Positions 8,255-15,920 of a stretch of 64,000 nucleotides of DNA are shown here, piece after piece. A program made the position numbers and the translations under genes. Under the pieces are notes generated by a model. The model searched no databases. It was given only the letters and a program-made list of their open reading frames with translations, and had not been told where the DNA came from. The first letter of the stretch is position 1, and the number at the start of each line of letters is the position of its first letter. Source of the stretch: Nocardioides guangzhouensis (lineage in GTDB: Bacteria; Actinomycetota; Actinomycetes; Propionibacteriales; Nocardioidaceae); NCBI RefSeq assembly GCF_004519545.1, contig NZ_SDKM01000027.1, positions 1-64,000 of the forward strand, given 5' to 3'.

Positions 8255-10444
8255 ATGAAGCCCTCGCCCCGACCACGCGGACCACGCGCCGACCTCTGGT
8301 CGAGGCTGCGGTTCCTCTCCTCGTGGGTCGCCGCGGTGGCCCTGCTCGGGGCGGTCCTCCCCCGCGTCGTCGACATCACCTGGCACGGCGTCCTCCCGGT
8401 GCTGGGCTCGGTGCCCTGGAGGGCGTCGCTGATCCTGGCCGGGCTGTGGCTGCTCGGCCTCTACGTGCACTCGTTCGTGCTCACCGCCGCGGCGCCGAGC
8501 CTCACCCGCCGACGTGCGCTCACCCTGAACCTGACCGGGAGCGCGGTCTCGAACGTGGTCCCCCTCGGCGGGGCGGCCGGCGTGGAGCTCAACCGCCGGA
8601 TGATGCGCGCGTGGGGCATCGACGGTCGTGCGTTCACCGGGTTCACGTTCCTCACCAACCTCTGGGACGTCGGGTCCAAGCTGCTGCTCCCGGTCGTCGC
8701 CGCCGTGGCCCTCGCCCGCGCCGGCGAGCACGTGGCGCCCCAGGTGCAGACCGTCTCGCTGGTCGCGGGCGTCGGCTTCGTCGTGATGGCCGTCGTCGCG
8801 GCGTTGGTGCTCGTCAGCCCGCGCGGAGCGGTCGCGGTGGGGCAGGGTGCCGAGGCGTGGGCCCGCCGCGGCCTGCGGATGCTGGGCCGGGACCGGGAGC
8901 TCGGTCTCGCGCCGGCACTGCTGGACGTCCGGGACCAGTGCGCCGGCCTGGTGGCGCAGGGGTGGCTGCGCATGTCGGCCGCGATCGCGGGCTACGTCGC
9001 CCTGCAGGGCCTCCTCCTCGGCTTCTGCCTCCATCTCACCGGCGGCGGCAACACCTGGCCGGAGGTCCTCGCCGCGTTCGCGGTGGAGCGGGCCCTCACC
9101 ATCGTCCCGCTGACCCCCGGCGGGGTGGGCGTCGCGGACCTCGGGCTGGTCGGCGTCCTGCTCACCCTGGGCGGCGACCCGGCCAGCGTCACCGCCGCCG
9201 CCGTGCTCTACCGCGCCTTCATCTTCGCCGTCGAGATCCCCGTCGGCAGCGGCACCCTCGGGGTCTGGTTGCTCGGTCAGCGGCTGTCGGCCCGACGGGC
9301 GTCGTTACGGAGGCCGTTCCCGACCCCGGGGCGTCGCATCGCCCACGTGACCGACGTGTTCCTGCCCCGGCTGGGCGGCATCGAGACGCACGTCGACGAG
9401 CTGGCGCGGCAGCAGCGGGCCCGCGGCCTCGACGCCGAGGTGCTGACGCCGCCGCGGGCCGGCACGGGCGGCGACCCTTCGTGGGTACGCCGCGTCCCGG
9501 CGAAGGAGGCCCGACGCCTCGTCACGGAGTACGACGTCGTCCACGTGCACGTCTCGATGTTCTCCCCGTACGGCATCGCGGTGGCCCGGGCCTCGATCCG
9601 GCTCGGGGTGCCCGTCCTGGTCACCGTGCACTCGATGTGGAGCGGCGCCGGCGGGATCCTCCGCCTGGCCGCGCTGGCCGGCGTGCGCCGCTGGCCGGTC
9701 GCGTGGTCCGCCGTCAGCGGCGCCGCGGCGGGCACCTTCGGGCGCTCGCTCGGTGGTGTGGAGATCGCGGTCCTGCCGAACGCGGTCGACACCGCGTCCT
9801 GGCGGCCATCCGCCAGCGTCCGAGGTCCCGGACTGCCGCAGGCGTCGTCGCCGGTCACGCTCGTGAGCGTCATGCGCCTGATGCCGCGCAAGCGCCCCCT
9901 CCAGCTGCTCCGGGTCTTCGAGCAGGTGCGCCGCCTCACGGGTGCCGACGTCCGCCTGGTCGTGGTCGGCGACGGCCCGCTGCGCCGCCGCCTGGAGCGT
10001 CACGTGCGGCACCACGGCCTCGGCGACCAGGTCCGCATCACCGGCCGGCTGCCCCGCGACCGCGTGGCGGGCGAGCTGGCCACGGCCTCTGTCTACGTCG
10101 CCCCGGCACCGCGGGAGTCCTTCGGGATCGCCGCCCTCGAGGCACGCTGCGCCGGCCTGCCCGTGGTCGCCAGGCGGGGCAGCGGGGTGGGCGAGCTCGT
10201 CCGCGACCGGGTCGACGGGATCCTCGTCGACGACGACGCCGGGATGGCCGTGGCCCTGGCCGGCCTGGTCCGCGACCCGGCACTGCGGGAGCGGATCGCC
10301 GCCCACAACCGGGCCGTCGTACCGGGGTTCGACTGGACCGACGTCCTCGACCGGACCGCCGGCCTCTACCGGCTGGCGGCCGAGCGCGTCGGCGCGTACG
10401 ACCGGGCGACCGGCGCGCCAGCCCCGGTGCTGGTCGGAGCATGA
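8255..10444 (+). CDS. Fusion: lysylphosphatidylglycerol-synthase-TM (UPF0104) domain + GT4 glycosyltransferase
   Basis: About 729 residues. Residues 1-350 are a polytopic membrane domain of the UPF0104/LPG_synthase_TM type (GSAVSNVVPLGGAAGVELNR; later VERALTIVPLTPGGVGVADL). From about residue 365 follows a complete GT-B family 4 glycosyltransferase: acceptor start PRLGGIETHVDELARQQ, the VSVMRLMPRKRP linker, and the donor E-x7-E motif PRESFGIAALEARCAGLPVV. GT4 enzymes use nucleotide sugars to glycosylate lipids or inositol. The fusion suggests transfer to a membrane lipid. ATG 8255 is chosen because an earlier start would overlap the PHO-box-like repeat. The stop overlaps the next start (ATGA). 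Confidence 0.86.
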   Translation: MKPSPRPRGPRADLWSRLRFLSSWVAAVALLGAVLPRVVDITWHGVLPVLGSVPWRASLILAGLWLLGLYVHSFVLTAAAPSLTRRRALTLNLTGSAVSNVVPLGGAAGVELNRRMMRAWGIDGRAFTGFTFLTNLWDVGSKLLLPVVAAVALARAGEHVAPQVQTVSLVAGVGFVVMAVVAALVLVSPRGAVAVGQGAEAWARRGLRMLGRDRELGLAPALLDVRDQCAGLVAQGWLRMSAAIAGYVALQGLLLGFCLHLTGGGNTWPEVLAAFAVERALTIVPLTPGGVGVADLGLVGVLLTLGGDPASVTAAAVLYRAFIFAVEIPVGSGTLGVWLLGQRLSARRASLRRPFPTPGRRIAHVTDVFLPRLGGIETHVDELARQQRARGLDAEVLTPPRAGTGGDPSWVRRVPAKEARRLVTEYDVVHVHVSMFSPYGIAVARASIRLGVPVLVTVHSMWSGAGGILRLAALAGVRRWPVAWSAVSGAAAGTFGRSLGGVEIAVLPNAVDTASWRPSASVRGPGLPQASSPVTLVSVMRLMPRKRPLQLLRVFEQVRRLTGADVRLVVVGDGPLRRRLERHVRHHGLGDQVRITGRLPRDRVAGELATASVYVAPAPRESFGIAALEARCAGLPVVARRGSGVGELVRDRVDGILVDDDAGMAVALAGLVRDPALRERIAAHNRAVVPGFDWTDVLDRTAGLYRLAAERVGAYDRATGAPAPVLVGA

Positions 10445-11220
10445 GTGCCGTGGCCACCATCGTCTCCCTGCACGCCCACCCCGACGACGAGGCCCTCCTC
10501 ACCGGCGGCTGGCTCGCCCAGCGGTCGGCCGCCGGCGACCGGGTCGTGCTGGTCTTCGCCACCGACGGGGACGCCGGGCTGGCCGGCGCCGGCTACCCCG
10601 CCGGCTCGCTGGCGGAGGTACGGCGGGCCGAGGCCGCGGCGTCGGCCGCTGCCCTCGGCGCGGCCCGCGTGGTGTGGCTCGGGTACGCCGACTCGGGGAT
10701 GGCCGACCGGCCGTCCCGGAACGGGCGTCGCTTCGCCGGCGTCCCGGTCGAGGAGGCCGCACGCGAGGTCGCGGCGGTCCTCGCGGAGGAGCAGGCGGCC
10801 GTGCTCACCGGCTACGACGCGAACGGCGGCTACGGGCACCCGGACCACGTGCACGTCCACCGGGTCGCGCGCCGGGCCCAGGCCCTTGCCACGACACGTC
10901 CCGCCCTGCTGGAGGCGACGCTCGACCGCACCTGGCTGCTCCGGGCCGTGCGGGCGATGCGCCCGCTGGCGCGCCTCCTCCCGGGCCTGACCCTCCCCGG
11001 CGACGAGGTCTTCACCGACCGCGGGTCCGTGACCCTCGCCGTCGACGTGCGCGCGCAGCTCCCCGAGAAGCGCGCCGCCCTGGCCGCGCACGCGTCCCAG
11101 GGAACCGGTGGCGTCCGCACGACCAGGCTCCTGCTCGCCCTCCCCCGCCCGCTGGCCCGACGCGTCCTCGGCACCGAGTGGTTCGTCGAGGTCCCCTGGC
11201 GGCCGGTCACATCTCGATGA
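10441..11220 (+). CDS. PIG-L family GlcNAc deacetylase (MshB-like)
   Basis: 259 residues with the zinc/active-site motifs of PIG-L/LmbE deacetylases: HAHPDDEALLTGGWLAQ at residues 11-27 (AHPDD) and YDANGGYGHPDHVHVHRV around residue 123. These enzymes remove the N-acetyl group from GlcNAc-inositol, GlcNAc-lipids or related conjugates (MshB, Mca, PIG-L). It starts inside the stop codon of the GT4 fusion, so translational coupling is likely and the GT4 product is the expected substrate. Its 3' end overlaps the convergent alcohol dehydrogenase by 14 bases. It could alternatively serve mycothiol metabolism. Confidence 0.88.
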   Translation: MSAVATIVSLHAHPDDEALLTGGWLAQRSAAGDRVVLVFATDGDAGLAGAGYPAGSLAEVRRAEAAASAAALGAARVVWLGYADSGMADRPSRNGRRFAGVPVEEAAREVAAVLAEEQAAVLTGYDANGGYGHPDHVHVHRVARRAQALATTRPALLEATLDRTWLLRAVRAMRPLARLLPGLTLPGDEVFTDRGSVTLAVDVRAQLPEKRAALAAHASQGTGGVRTTRLLLALPRPLARRVLGTEWFVEVPWRPVTSR

Positions 11221-12223
11221 CCAGCCGGGCGGTGGCACGGCCCGTCAGGACGTCGTCGATCGCCTCGTTGACCTCGTCCAGCTTGCGCCGGTCCGCCACG
11301 ACCCGGGTCCGACCCAGCGCGTGCAGCTCGAAGACCTCGGCGAGGTCCTGCCGGGTGCCGACGATCGACCCGATCACCGAGATCCCCTTGAGGACGGTCG
11401 GGAAGATCGGCAGGTCCATCGGCCCCTCGGACTCGGGCGGCAGCCCGACGCAGACCAGGCGTCCGCCGCGGCGCAGGGCAGCGAAGGCCTGCTCGAACAC
11501 CGAGGGGATGACGGCCAGGACGACCGCGACGTCCGCGCCGCCCAGTGCCTCGATCGCCGCGACCGGGTCCTGCTCCCGGGCGTTGACGACGTGGTCCGCG
11601 CCGAGCTCGGTCGCCAGCCGCAGCTTCTCGTCCTCGACGTCGACCGCGATCACGGTCCCGCCGACCAGGCGGGCGTACTGCACGGCCAGGTGCCCCAGTC
11701 CACCGATGCCGAACACGGCCACCCGCTCGCTGGGCCGGATGCCGGCCACCTTGATCGCCTTGTACGTCGTGACGCCGGCGCACGTGAGAGGTGCGGCGTC
11801 GAAGGCGGTGACGCCCGCGGGGACCGGGACGACGTACCGGGCGTCTGCCACGGCGTACTCGGCGAACCCGCCGTCGATCGAGTAGCCCGTGTTCTGCTGC
11901 TCCTCGCACAGGGTCTCCCACCCGTCGACGCAGTGGTCGCAGTGCCCGCAGGCGTGCCCGAGCCACGGCAGCGCCACCCGGTCGCCGAGCGAACGCTCGG
12001 TCACCCCCTCGCCGAGGGCCTCGACGATGCCGACGCCCTCGTGACCCGGGACGAACGGCGGCACCGGCTTGACCGGCCAGTCGCCGTGCGCGGCGTGGAT
12101 GTCGGTGTGGCACAGCCCGCTGGCCTCGATCCGGACCAGCACCTGCCCCGACCCCGGCTCGGGGACCGGGCGGTCCTGGATCTCCAGGGGCTGGGTGAAG
12201 CTGGTGACGACGGCGGCCTTCAT
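11207..12223 (-). CDS. Zinc-dependent alcohol dehydrogenase (AdhP-like)
   Basis: 338 residues of the medium-chain dehydrogenase family. Catalytic zinc ligands: GLCHTDIH (Cys) and GHEGVG (His). The structural zinc loop has four cysteines in CGHCDHCVDGWETLC. The NAD site is GIGGLGHLAVQYAR. AdhP-type enzymes oxidise short primary alcohols, often propanol or ethanol. ATG 12223 is preceded by AGAGGAGA. Single-gene unit between the PIG-L gene and the pca genes; no evidence links it to aromatic catabolism. Confidence 0.92.
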   Translation of the reverse strand: MKAAVVTSFTQPLEIQDRPVPEPGSGQVLVRIEASGLCHTDIHAAHGDWPVKPVPPFVPGHEGVGIVEALGEGVTERSLGDRVALPWLGHACGHCDHCVDGWETLCEEQQNTGYSIDGGFAEYAVADARYVVPVPAGVTAFDAAPLTCAGVTTYKAIKVAGIRPSERVAVFGIGGLGHLAVQYARLVGGTVIAVDVEDEKLRLATELGADHVVNAREQDPVAAIEALGGADVAVVLAVIPSVFEQAFAALRRGGRLVCVGLPPESEGPMDLPIFPTVLKGISVIGSIVGTRQDLAEVFELHALGRTRVVADRRKLDEVNEAIDDVLTGRATARLVIEM

Positions 12224-12346
12224 GGCATCTCCTCTGATCGGTTGGGTGTCCCCACGATCGGCCGACCAGTCAGGCCACGCCCACGGCCGGACGCCACTCC
12301 GACCCGGGACCAAGGACCCGTGCGGGCGAGAACGCCGTGGCCGGGG

Positions 12347-13015
12347 TCAGGCGCCGGGGCGCAGCGGTACGTCGAGGCGCGCGGCCAGCTCGTCGTACGA
12401 GATGCCGAAGGTCTCGGTGACCGCGGCGCCGCCGGGGCCGAGCTCGAACACCGCGAGGTCGGTGTAGAGGCGATCGACGCAGCCGACGCCGGTCAGCGGG
12501 TAGGTGCAGTCGCGGACCAGCTTCGGGGTGCCGTCCTTGGCCAGCAGGGTCATCATCACCACGACCTGCTTGGCGCCGATGGCGAGGTCCATGGCCCCGC
12601 CGACCGCGGGGATCGCGTCGGGTGCGCCGGTGTGCCAGTTGGCCAGGTCGCCACCGGCCGAGACCTGGAACGCGCCCAGCACGCACACGTCGAGGTGGCC
12701 GCCGCGCATCATCGCGAACGAGTCGGCGTGGTGGAAGTACGCCGCCCCGGGCAGCTCGACGACCGGGATCTTGCCGGCGTTGGTCAGGTCCGGGTCGACC
12801 TGGTCGCCGACGGCCACCGGGCCCATGCCGAGCATGCCGTTCTCGGTGTGCAGGACGATCCCGGAGTCGGGGCCGAGGTGGTCGGCGACCAGCGTCGGCT
12901 GGCCGATGCCGAGGTTGACGTAGGCACCCCGGGGGATGTCGCGGGCGATGCGGGCCGCGATCTCGTCCCGGCTCAGGGGTCCCCGGTCGGTGTGCTCACG
13001 GACGGTGACGGTCAT
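12347..13015 (-). CDS. pcaJ: 3-oxoadipate CoA-transferase, beta subunit
   Basis: 222 residues, class I CoA transferase small subunit. The catalytic glutamate is in HTENGMLGMGP (about residue 53), and the glycine-rich GIGQPT and GGAMDLAIGAKQVVVMM segments are conserved. With PcaI it transfers CoA from succinyl-CoA to 3-oxoadipate, the penultimate step of the beta-ketoadipate pathway. It starts by ATGA overlap with the pcaI stop; last gene of the pcaFIJ operon. A generic 3-oxoacid CoA-transferase would look similar, but the adjacency to pcaF supports the assignment. Confidence 0.88.
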   Translation of the reverse strand: MTVTVREHTDRGPLSRDEIAARIARDIPRGAYVNLGIGQPTLVADHLGPDSGIVLHTENGMLGMGPVAVGDQVDPDLTNAGKIPVVELPGAAYFHHADSFAMMRGGHLDVCVLGAFQVSAGGDLANWHTGAPDAIPAVGGAMDLAIGAKQVVVMMTLLAKDGTPKLVRDCTYPLTGVGCVDRLYTDLAVFELGPGGAAVTETFGISYDELAARLDVPLRPGA

Positions 13016-13692
13016 GAGGTGGCTCCAGATCGGTCCGGGACCACGGCGACGCGGTCGACGTAGATGCCCGGCGTTACCACGGCCTCGGGGTCGAGGCCGC
13101 CGGGCTCGACCACCTGCTGCACCTGGACGATCGTGGTCGTCGCCGCGGTGGCCATGACGGGCCCGAAGTTGCGGGCGGTCTTGCGGTAGACGAGGTTGCC
13201 CATGCGGTCGGCGACGTGGGCCTTGACCAGCGCCACGTCGGCCCTGAGGGGGTACTCCAGGACGTAGGTGCGGCCGTCGATCTCGCGGGTCTCCTTCCCC
13301 TCCGCGAGCGGGGTCCCGACGCCGGTCGGGCAGAAGAAGGCGCCGATCCCGGCGCCGGCCGCACGCATGCGCTCCGCGAGGTTGCCCTGCGGCACCACCT
13401 CGAGCTCGATGCGGCCGGCCCGGTAGAGGCCGTCGAAGACCCACGAGTCAGCCTGGCGGGGGAACGAGCAGACCATCTTGCGTACCCGCCCCTCGGCCAG
13501 CAGCGCGGCCAGGCCGGTGTCCCCGTTGCCGGCGTTGTTGGACACCACGGTGAGGTCCGTGGCGCCCTGGCGGATCAGGGCGTCGATGAGGTCGACCGGC
13601 ATGCCGGCCATCCCGAACCCGCCGACCAGGACGGTCGAGCCGTCCTCGATGCCGGCGACCGCCTCGTCGACCGAGTCGTGCACCGTGGTCAC
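13012..13692 (-). CDS. pcaI: 3-oxoadipate CoA-transferase, alpha subunit
   Basis: 226 residues. Conserved alpha-subunit motifs: VLVGGFGMAGMPVDLIDALI near the N-terminus, VSNNAGNGDTGLAALL, and the ADVALVKAHVADRMGNLVYR region. It forms the heteromeric CoA transferase with PcaJ. The GTG at 13692 overlaps the pcaF stop (GTGA), and its own stop overlaps the pcaJ ATG; this tight coupling supports equal expression of the subunits. Confidence 0.88.
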   Translation of the reverse strand: MTTVHDSVDEAVAGIEDGSTVLVGGFGMAGMPVDLIDALIRQGATDLTVVSNNAGNGDTGLAALLAEGRVRKMVCSFPRQADSWVFDGLYRAGRIELEVVPQGNLAERMRAAGAGIGAFFCPTGVGTPLAEGKETREIDGRTYVLEYPLRADVALVKAHVADRMGNLVYRKTARNFGPVMATAATTTIVQVQQVVEPGGLDPEAVVTPGIYVDRVAVVPDRSGATS

Positions 13693-14882
13693 GACCTGCC
13701 TCCTTCGTTCTCGAGCACGACCGCCAGGCCCTGGCCGACGCCGATGCAGATGGCCGCGACGCCCCAGCGGTCGCCGGACTCGCGGAGCCGGTGCGCCAGG
13801 GTGCCGAGGATCCGGCCGCCCGAGGCACCGAGCGGGTGCCCGATCGCGATCGCGCCGCCCTTGGCGTTGACGACCTGCGGGTCGATCTTCCAGGCGTCGA
13901 CGCAGGCGAGGGCCTGGACCGCGAACGCCTCGTTCAGCTCGACCGCGGCCACGTCGTCCCAGCCGATGCCGGCCCGGGCCAGCGCCTGCTCGGCCGCCTC
14001 GACGGGGGCGATCCCGAACCGCTGCGGCTCCAGGGCGACGGACCCGCGCCCGGCGACCCGGGCCAGCGGCGCGAGCCCGATCCGGTCGGCGGCGGCCGCG
14101 GTGCCGAGCAGCAGCGCCGACGCCCCGTCGTTGAGCGGGGAGGCGTTGCCGGGCGTGATGGTGCCGTCGGGCCGGAACGACGGCTTCAGGCCGGCCAGCG
14201 TCTCGGGGGTGCTGCCGTCGCGGATGCTCTCGTCGCGGGCCAGCTCGACGCCGGGCACGGGCACCACGAGGTCGTCGTAGAACCCCTCCGCCCAGGCATG
14301 GGCGGCGCGCTGGTGGGAGGCGGCGGCGAGCTCGTCCTGGCGGTGCCGCGGGATCGCCAACGCGTCGGCCAGCTGCTCGTTGGCCTCGCCGAGCGAGACC
14401 GTCCACTCGCGCGGCATCCGGTCGTTCACGAGCCGCCAGCCGAGGGTGGTGGAGACCGCGTTGACGTCACCCGCGGGGAAGGCGCGCGACGGCTTGGGCA
14501 GCACCCACGGCGCCCGGGTCATCGACTCGACCCCGCCGGCCACCGCGATCTCGGCGTCGCCGGTCTCGAGCAGCCGGGACGCGGTCATCGCCGCGTCCAG
14601 GGATGACCCGCACAGCCGGTTCACGGTCGTCGCGGGCACGGTCACCGGCAGCCCGGCGAGCAGCACCGCCATCCGGCCGACGTTGCGGTTGTCCTCCCCC
14701 GCGCCGTTGGCGTTGCCCCACACCACTTCGCCGATCCCGGCGGGGTCGAGGCCGGGCGCCTTGGCCAGCGCGCCGGTGAGGGCGACGGCGGCCAGGTCGT
14801 CGGGCCGGACGCCGGCGAGGGCGCCGCCGAACCGGCCGAACGGGGTGCGGGCGGCGGCGTAGAGGTACGCGGAGGTGGTCAT
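13689..14882 (-). CDS. pcaF: 3-oxoadipyl-CoA thiolase
   Basis: 397 residues, thiolase family. Catalytic residues: Cys in TTVNRLCGSSLDA (about residue 90), His in AIGHPLGASGGR, and Cys in AAICIGVGQG near the C-terminus. It cleaves 3-oxoadipyl-CoA with CoA to succinyl-CoA and acetyl-CoA, the last step of the beta-ketoadipate pathway. First gene of the pcaFIJ operon and divergent from a LysR gene with 75 bases between. The neighbourhood distinguishes it from a generic acetyl-CoA acetyltransferase. Confidence 0.9.
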   Translation of the reverse strand: MTTSAYLYAAARTPFGRFGGALAGVRPDDLAAVALTGALAKAPGLDPAGIGEVVWGNANGAGEDNRNVGRMAVLLAGLPVTVPATTVNRLCGSSLDAAMTASRLLETGDAEIAVAGGVESMTRAPWVLPKPSRAFPAGDVNAVSTTLGWRLVNDRMPREWTVSLGEANEQLADALAIPRHRQDELAAASHQRAAHAWAEGFYDDLVVPVPGVELARDESIRDGSTPETLAGLKPSFRPDGTITPGNASPLNDGASALLLGTAAAADRIGLAPLARVAGRGSVALEPQRFGIAPVEAAEQALARAGIGWDDVAAVELNEAFAVQALACVDAWKIDPQVVNAKGGAIAIGHPLGASGGRILGTLAHRLRESGDRWGVAAICIGVGQGLAVVLENEGGRS

Positions 14883-14900
14883 GCACCCGAGGCTACGACC

Positions 14901-14959
14901 GTTCGTTGATAGGGTGAAGTACCAATATCCTGCCCAATAGAGACGTTGGAAGTATCAAT
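14901..14959. promoter_or_regulatory. Divergent pcaF / LysR control region with repeats
   Basis: The 75-base gap is AT-rich compared with its surroundings. It contains direct repeats GAAGTACCAAT (14916-14926) and GAAGTATCAAT (14949-14959), and inverted arms TTGATA (14906-14911) and TATCAA (14953-14958). This fits a LysR-type control region where the divergent regulator acts on pcaFIJ and on itself; binding is inferred. Confidence 0.5.
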
Positions 14960-15845
14960 GGACCTTCGCCAGCTGCGCTACTTCGTCGCCGTCGCCGAGG
15001 AACGTCACTTCGGCCGTGCCGCGGCCCGGCTGCACATGGCCCAGCCCCCGCTCTCCCAGCAGATCCGCGTCCTCGAGGGTGACCTCGGGGTGCAGCTGCT
15101 GCACCGCACCACCCGCCGGGTCGACCTCACCGAGGCCGGAGCGGCGTACCTCGTGCGGGCTCGCGAGATCCTGGCCTCCGTCGACGAGGCCGGGCACGAG
15201 GCGCGGCGGGTGGCGGCCGGCTCGGTCGGTCGGCTGGCTGTCGGGTGCGTCGGGTCGGCGACGTACAGCCTGCTGCCGGTGCTGGCCAACGGACTGTCCG
15301 AGGAGCTGCCCGGGATCGACTTCGCCTTCCGCGGCGAGATGCTGGTTCCCGACCAGGTTCGCGCCCTCCGCGACGGCGACATCGACATCGCCCTGCTCCG
15401 GCCGCCGGTCGCCGACCCGGTGATCGCCCTGCAGGTCCTGCGGCGCGAGCGGCTGGTCGTCGCCCTTCCCGCCGACCATCGCCTTGCCGCCCGGCGTCGC
15501 CTCTCTGCCCGGAACCTGCGCGACGAGGCGCTGATCACCCACTCGGGCCGACGCGACTCGGTCATGTTCGACCTGGTCCTGCGGCTCTGCCGCGCCGCGG
15601 GCTTCGAGCCGAGGGTGCGGCACGAGGTCGAGGAGACCTCCACGCTGGTCACGCTCGTCGCCGGCGGGCTGGGCGTGGCCGTGGTGCCCGAGCCGGTCAC
15701 CGCGCTCCCCCTGGCCGGCGTGGCCTACCGGCCGCTCGCGGACCGTGAGGCGACCACCGAGCTCGCCGTCGCGCACCTCGCCGACCGCACCGAGCCGCAC
15801 CTGCGGCGCGCGGTGGAGACGGTGACCGCGCTCGTGCCCCGCTGA
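14958..15845 (+). CDS. LysR-family transcriptional regulator, probable regulator of pcaFIJ
   Basis: 295 residues. N-terminal winged helix typical of LysR proteins (MDLRQLRYFVAVAEERHFGR, AAARLHMAQPPLSQQIRVLE), followed by the periplasmic-binding-like effector domain from about residue 90. The MDLRQLRYFVAVAEE opening resembles regulators of beta-ketoadipate genes (CatR/BenM-like class). Effector may be an aromatic pathway intermediate, by analogy. ATG 14958 is chosen over an upstream TTG. Divergent from pcaF. Confidence 0.88.
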   Translation: MDLRQLRYFVAVAEERHFGRAAARLHMAQPPLSQQIRVLEGDLGVQLLHRTTRRVDLTEAGAAYLVRAREILASVDEAGHEARRVAAGSVGRLAVGCVGSATYSLLPVLANGLSEELPGIDFAFRGEMLVPDQVRALRDGDIDIALLRPPVADPVIALQVLRRERLVVALPADHRLAARRRLSARNLRDEALITHSGRRDSVMFDLVLRLCRAAGFEPRVRHEVEETSTLVTLVAGGLGVAVVPEPVTALPLAGVAYRPLADREATTELAVAHLADRTEPHLRRAVETVTALVPR

Positions 15846-15856
15846 CCGGGTGCCGC

Positions 15857-15878
15857 GTCGATGGCTGCCATCACCGCG
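15857..15878 (+). promoter_or_regulatory. Conserved palindromic site, copy 1 (upstream of GH78 gene)
   Basis: GTCGATGGCTGCCATCACCG, with core GATGGC-T-GCCATC a perfect 6-1-6 inverted repeat. It differs at one position from the copy at 28587 over 22 bases, and GTTCC also recurs 6 bases downstream of both. It lies about 45 bases before the rhamnosidase start. A downstream TAGCGT (from about 15909) could be a -10 element. Predicted operator or activator site of a shared regulator. Confidence 0.62.
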
Positions 15879-15920
15879 ACGGCCGTTCCCTGCCGGGGCG
15901 CCCGGGCCTAGCGTGGCGGC

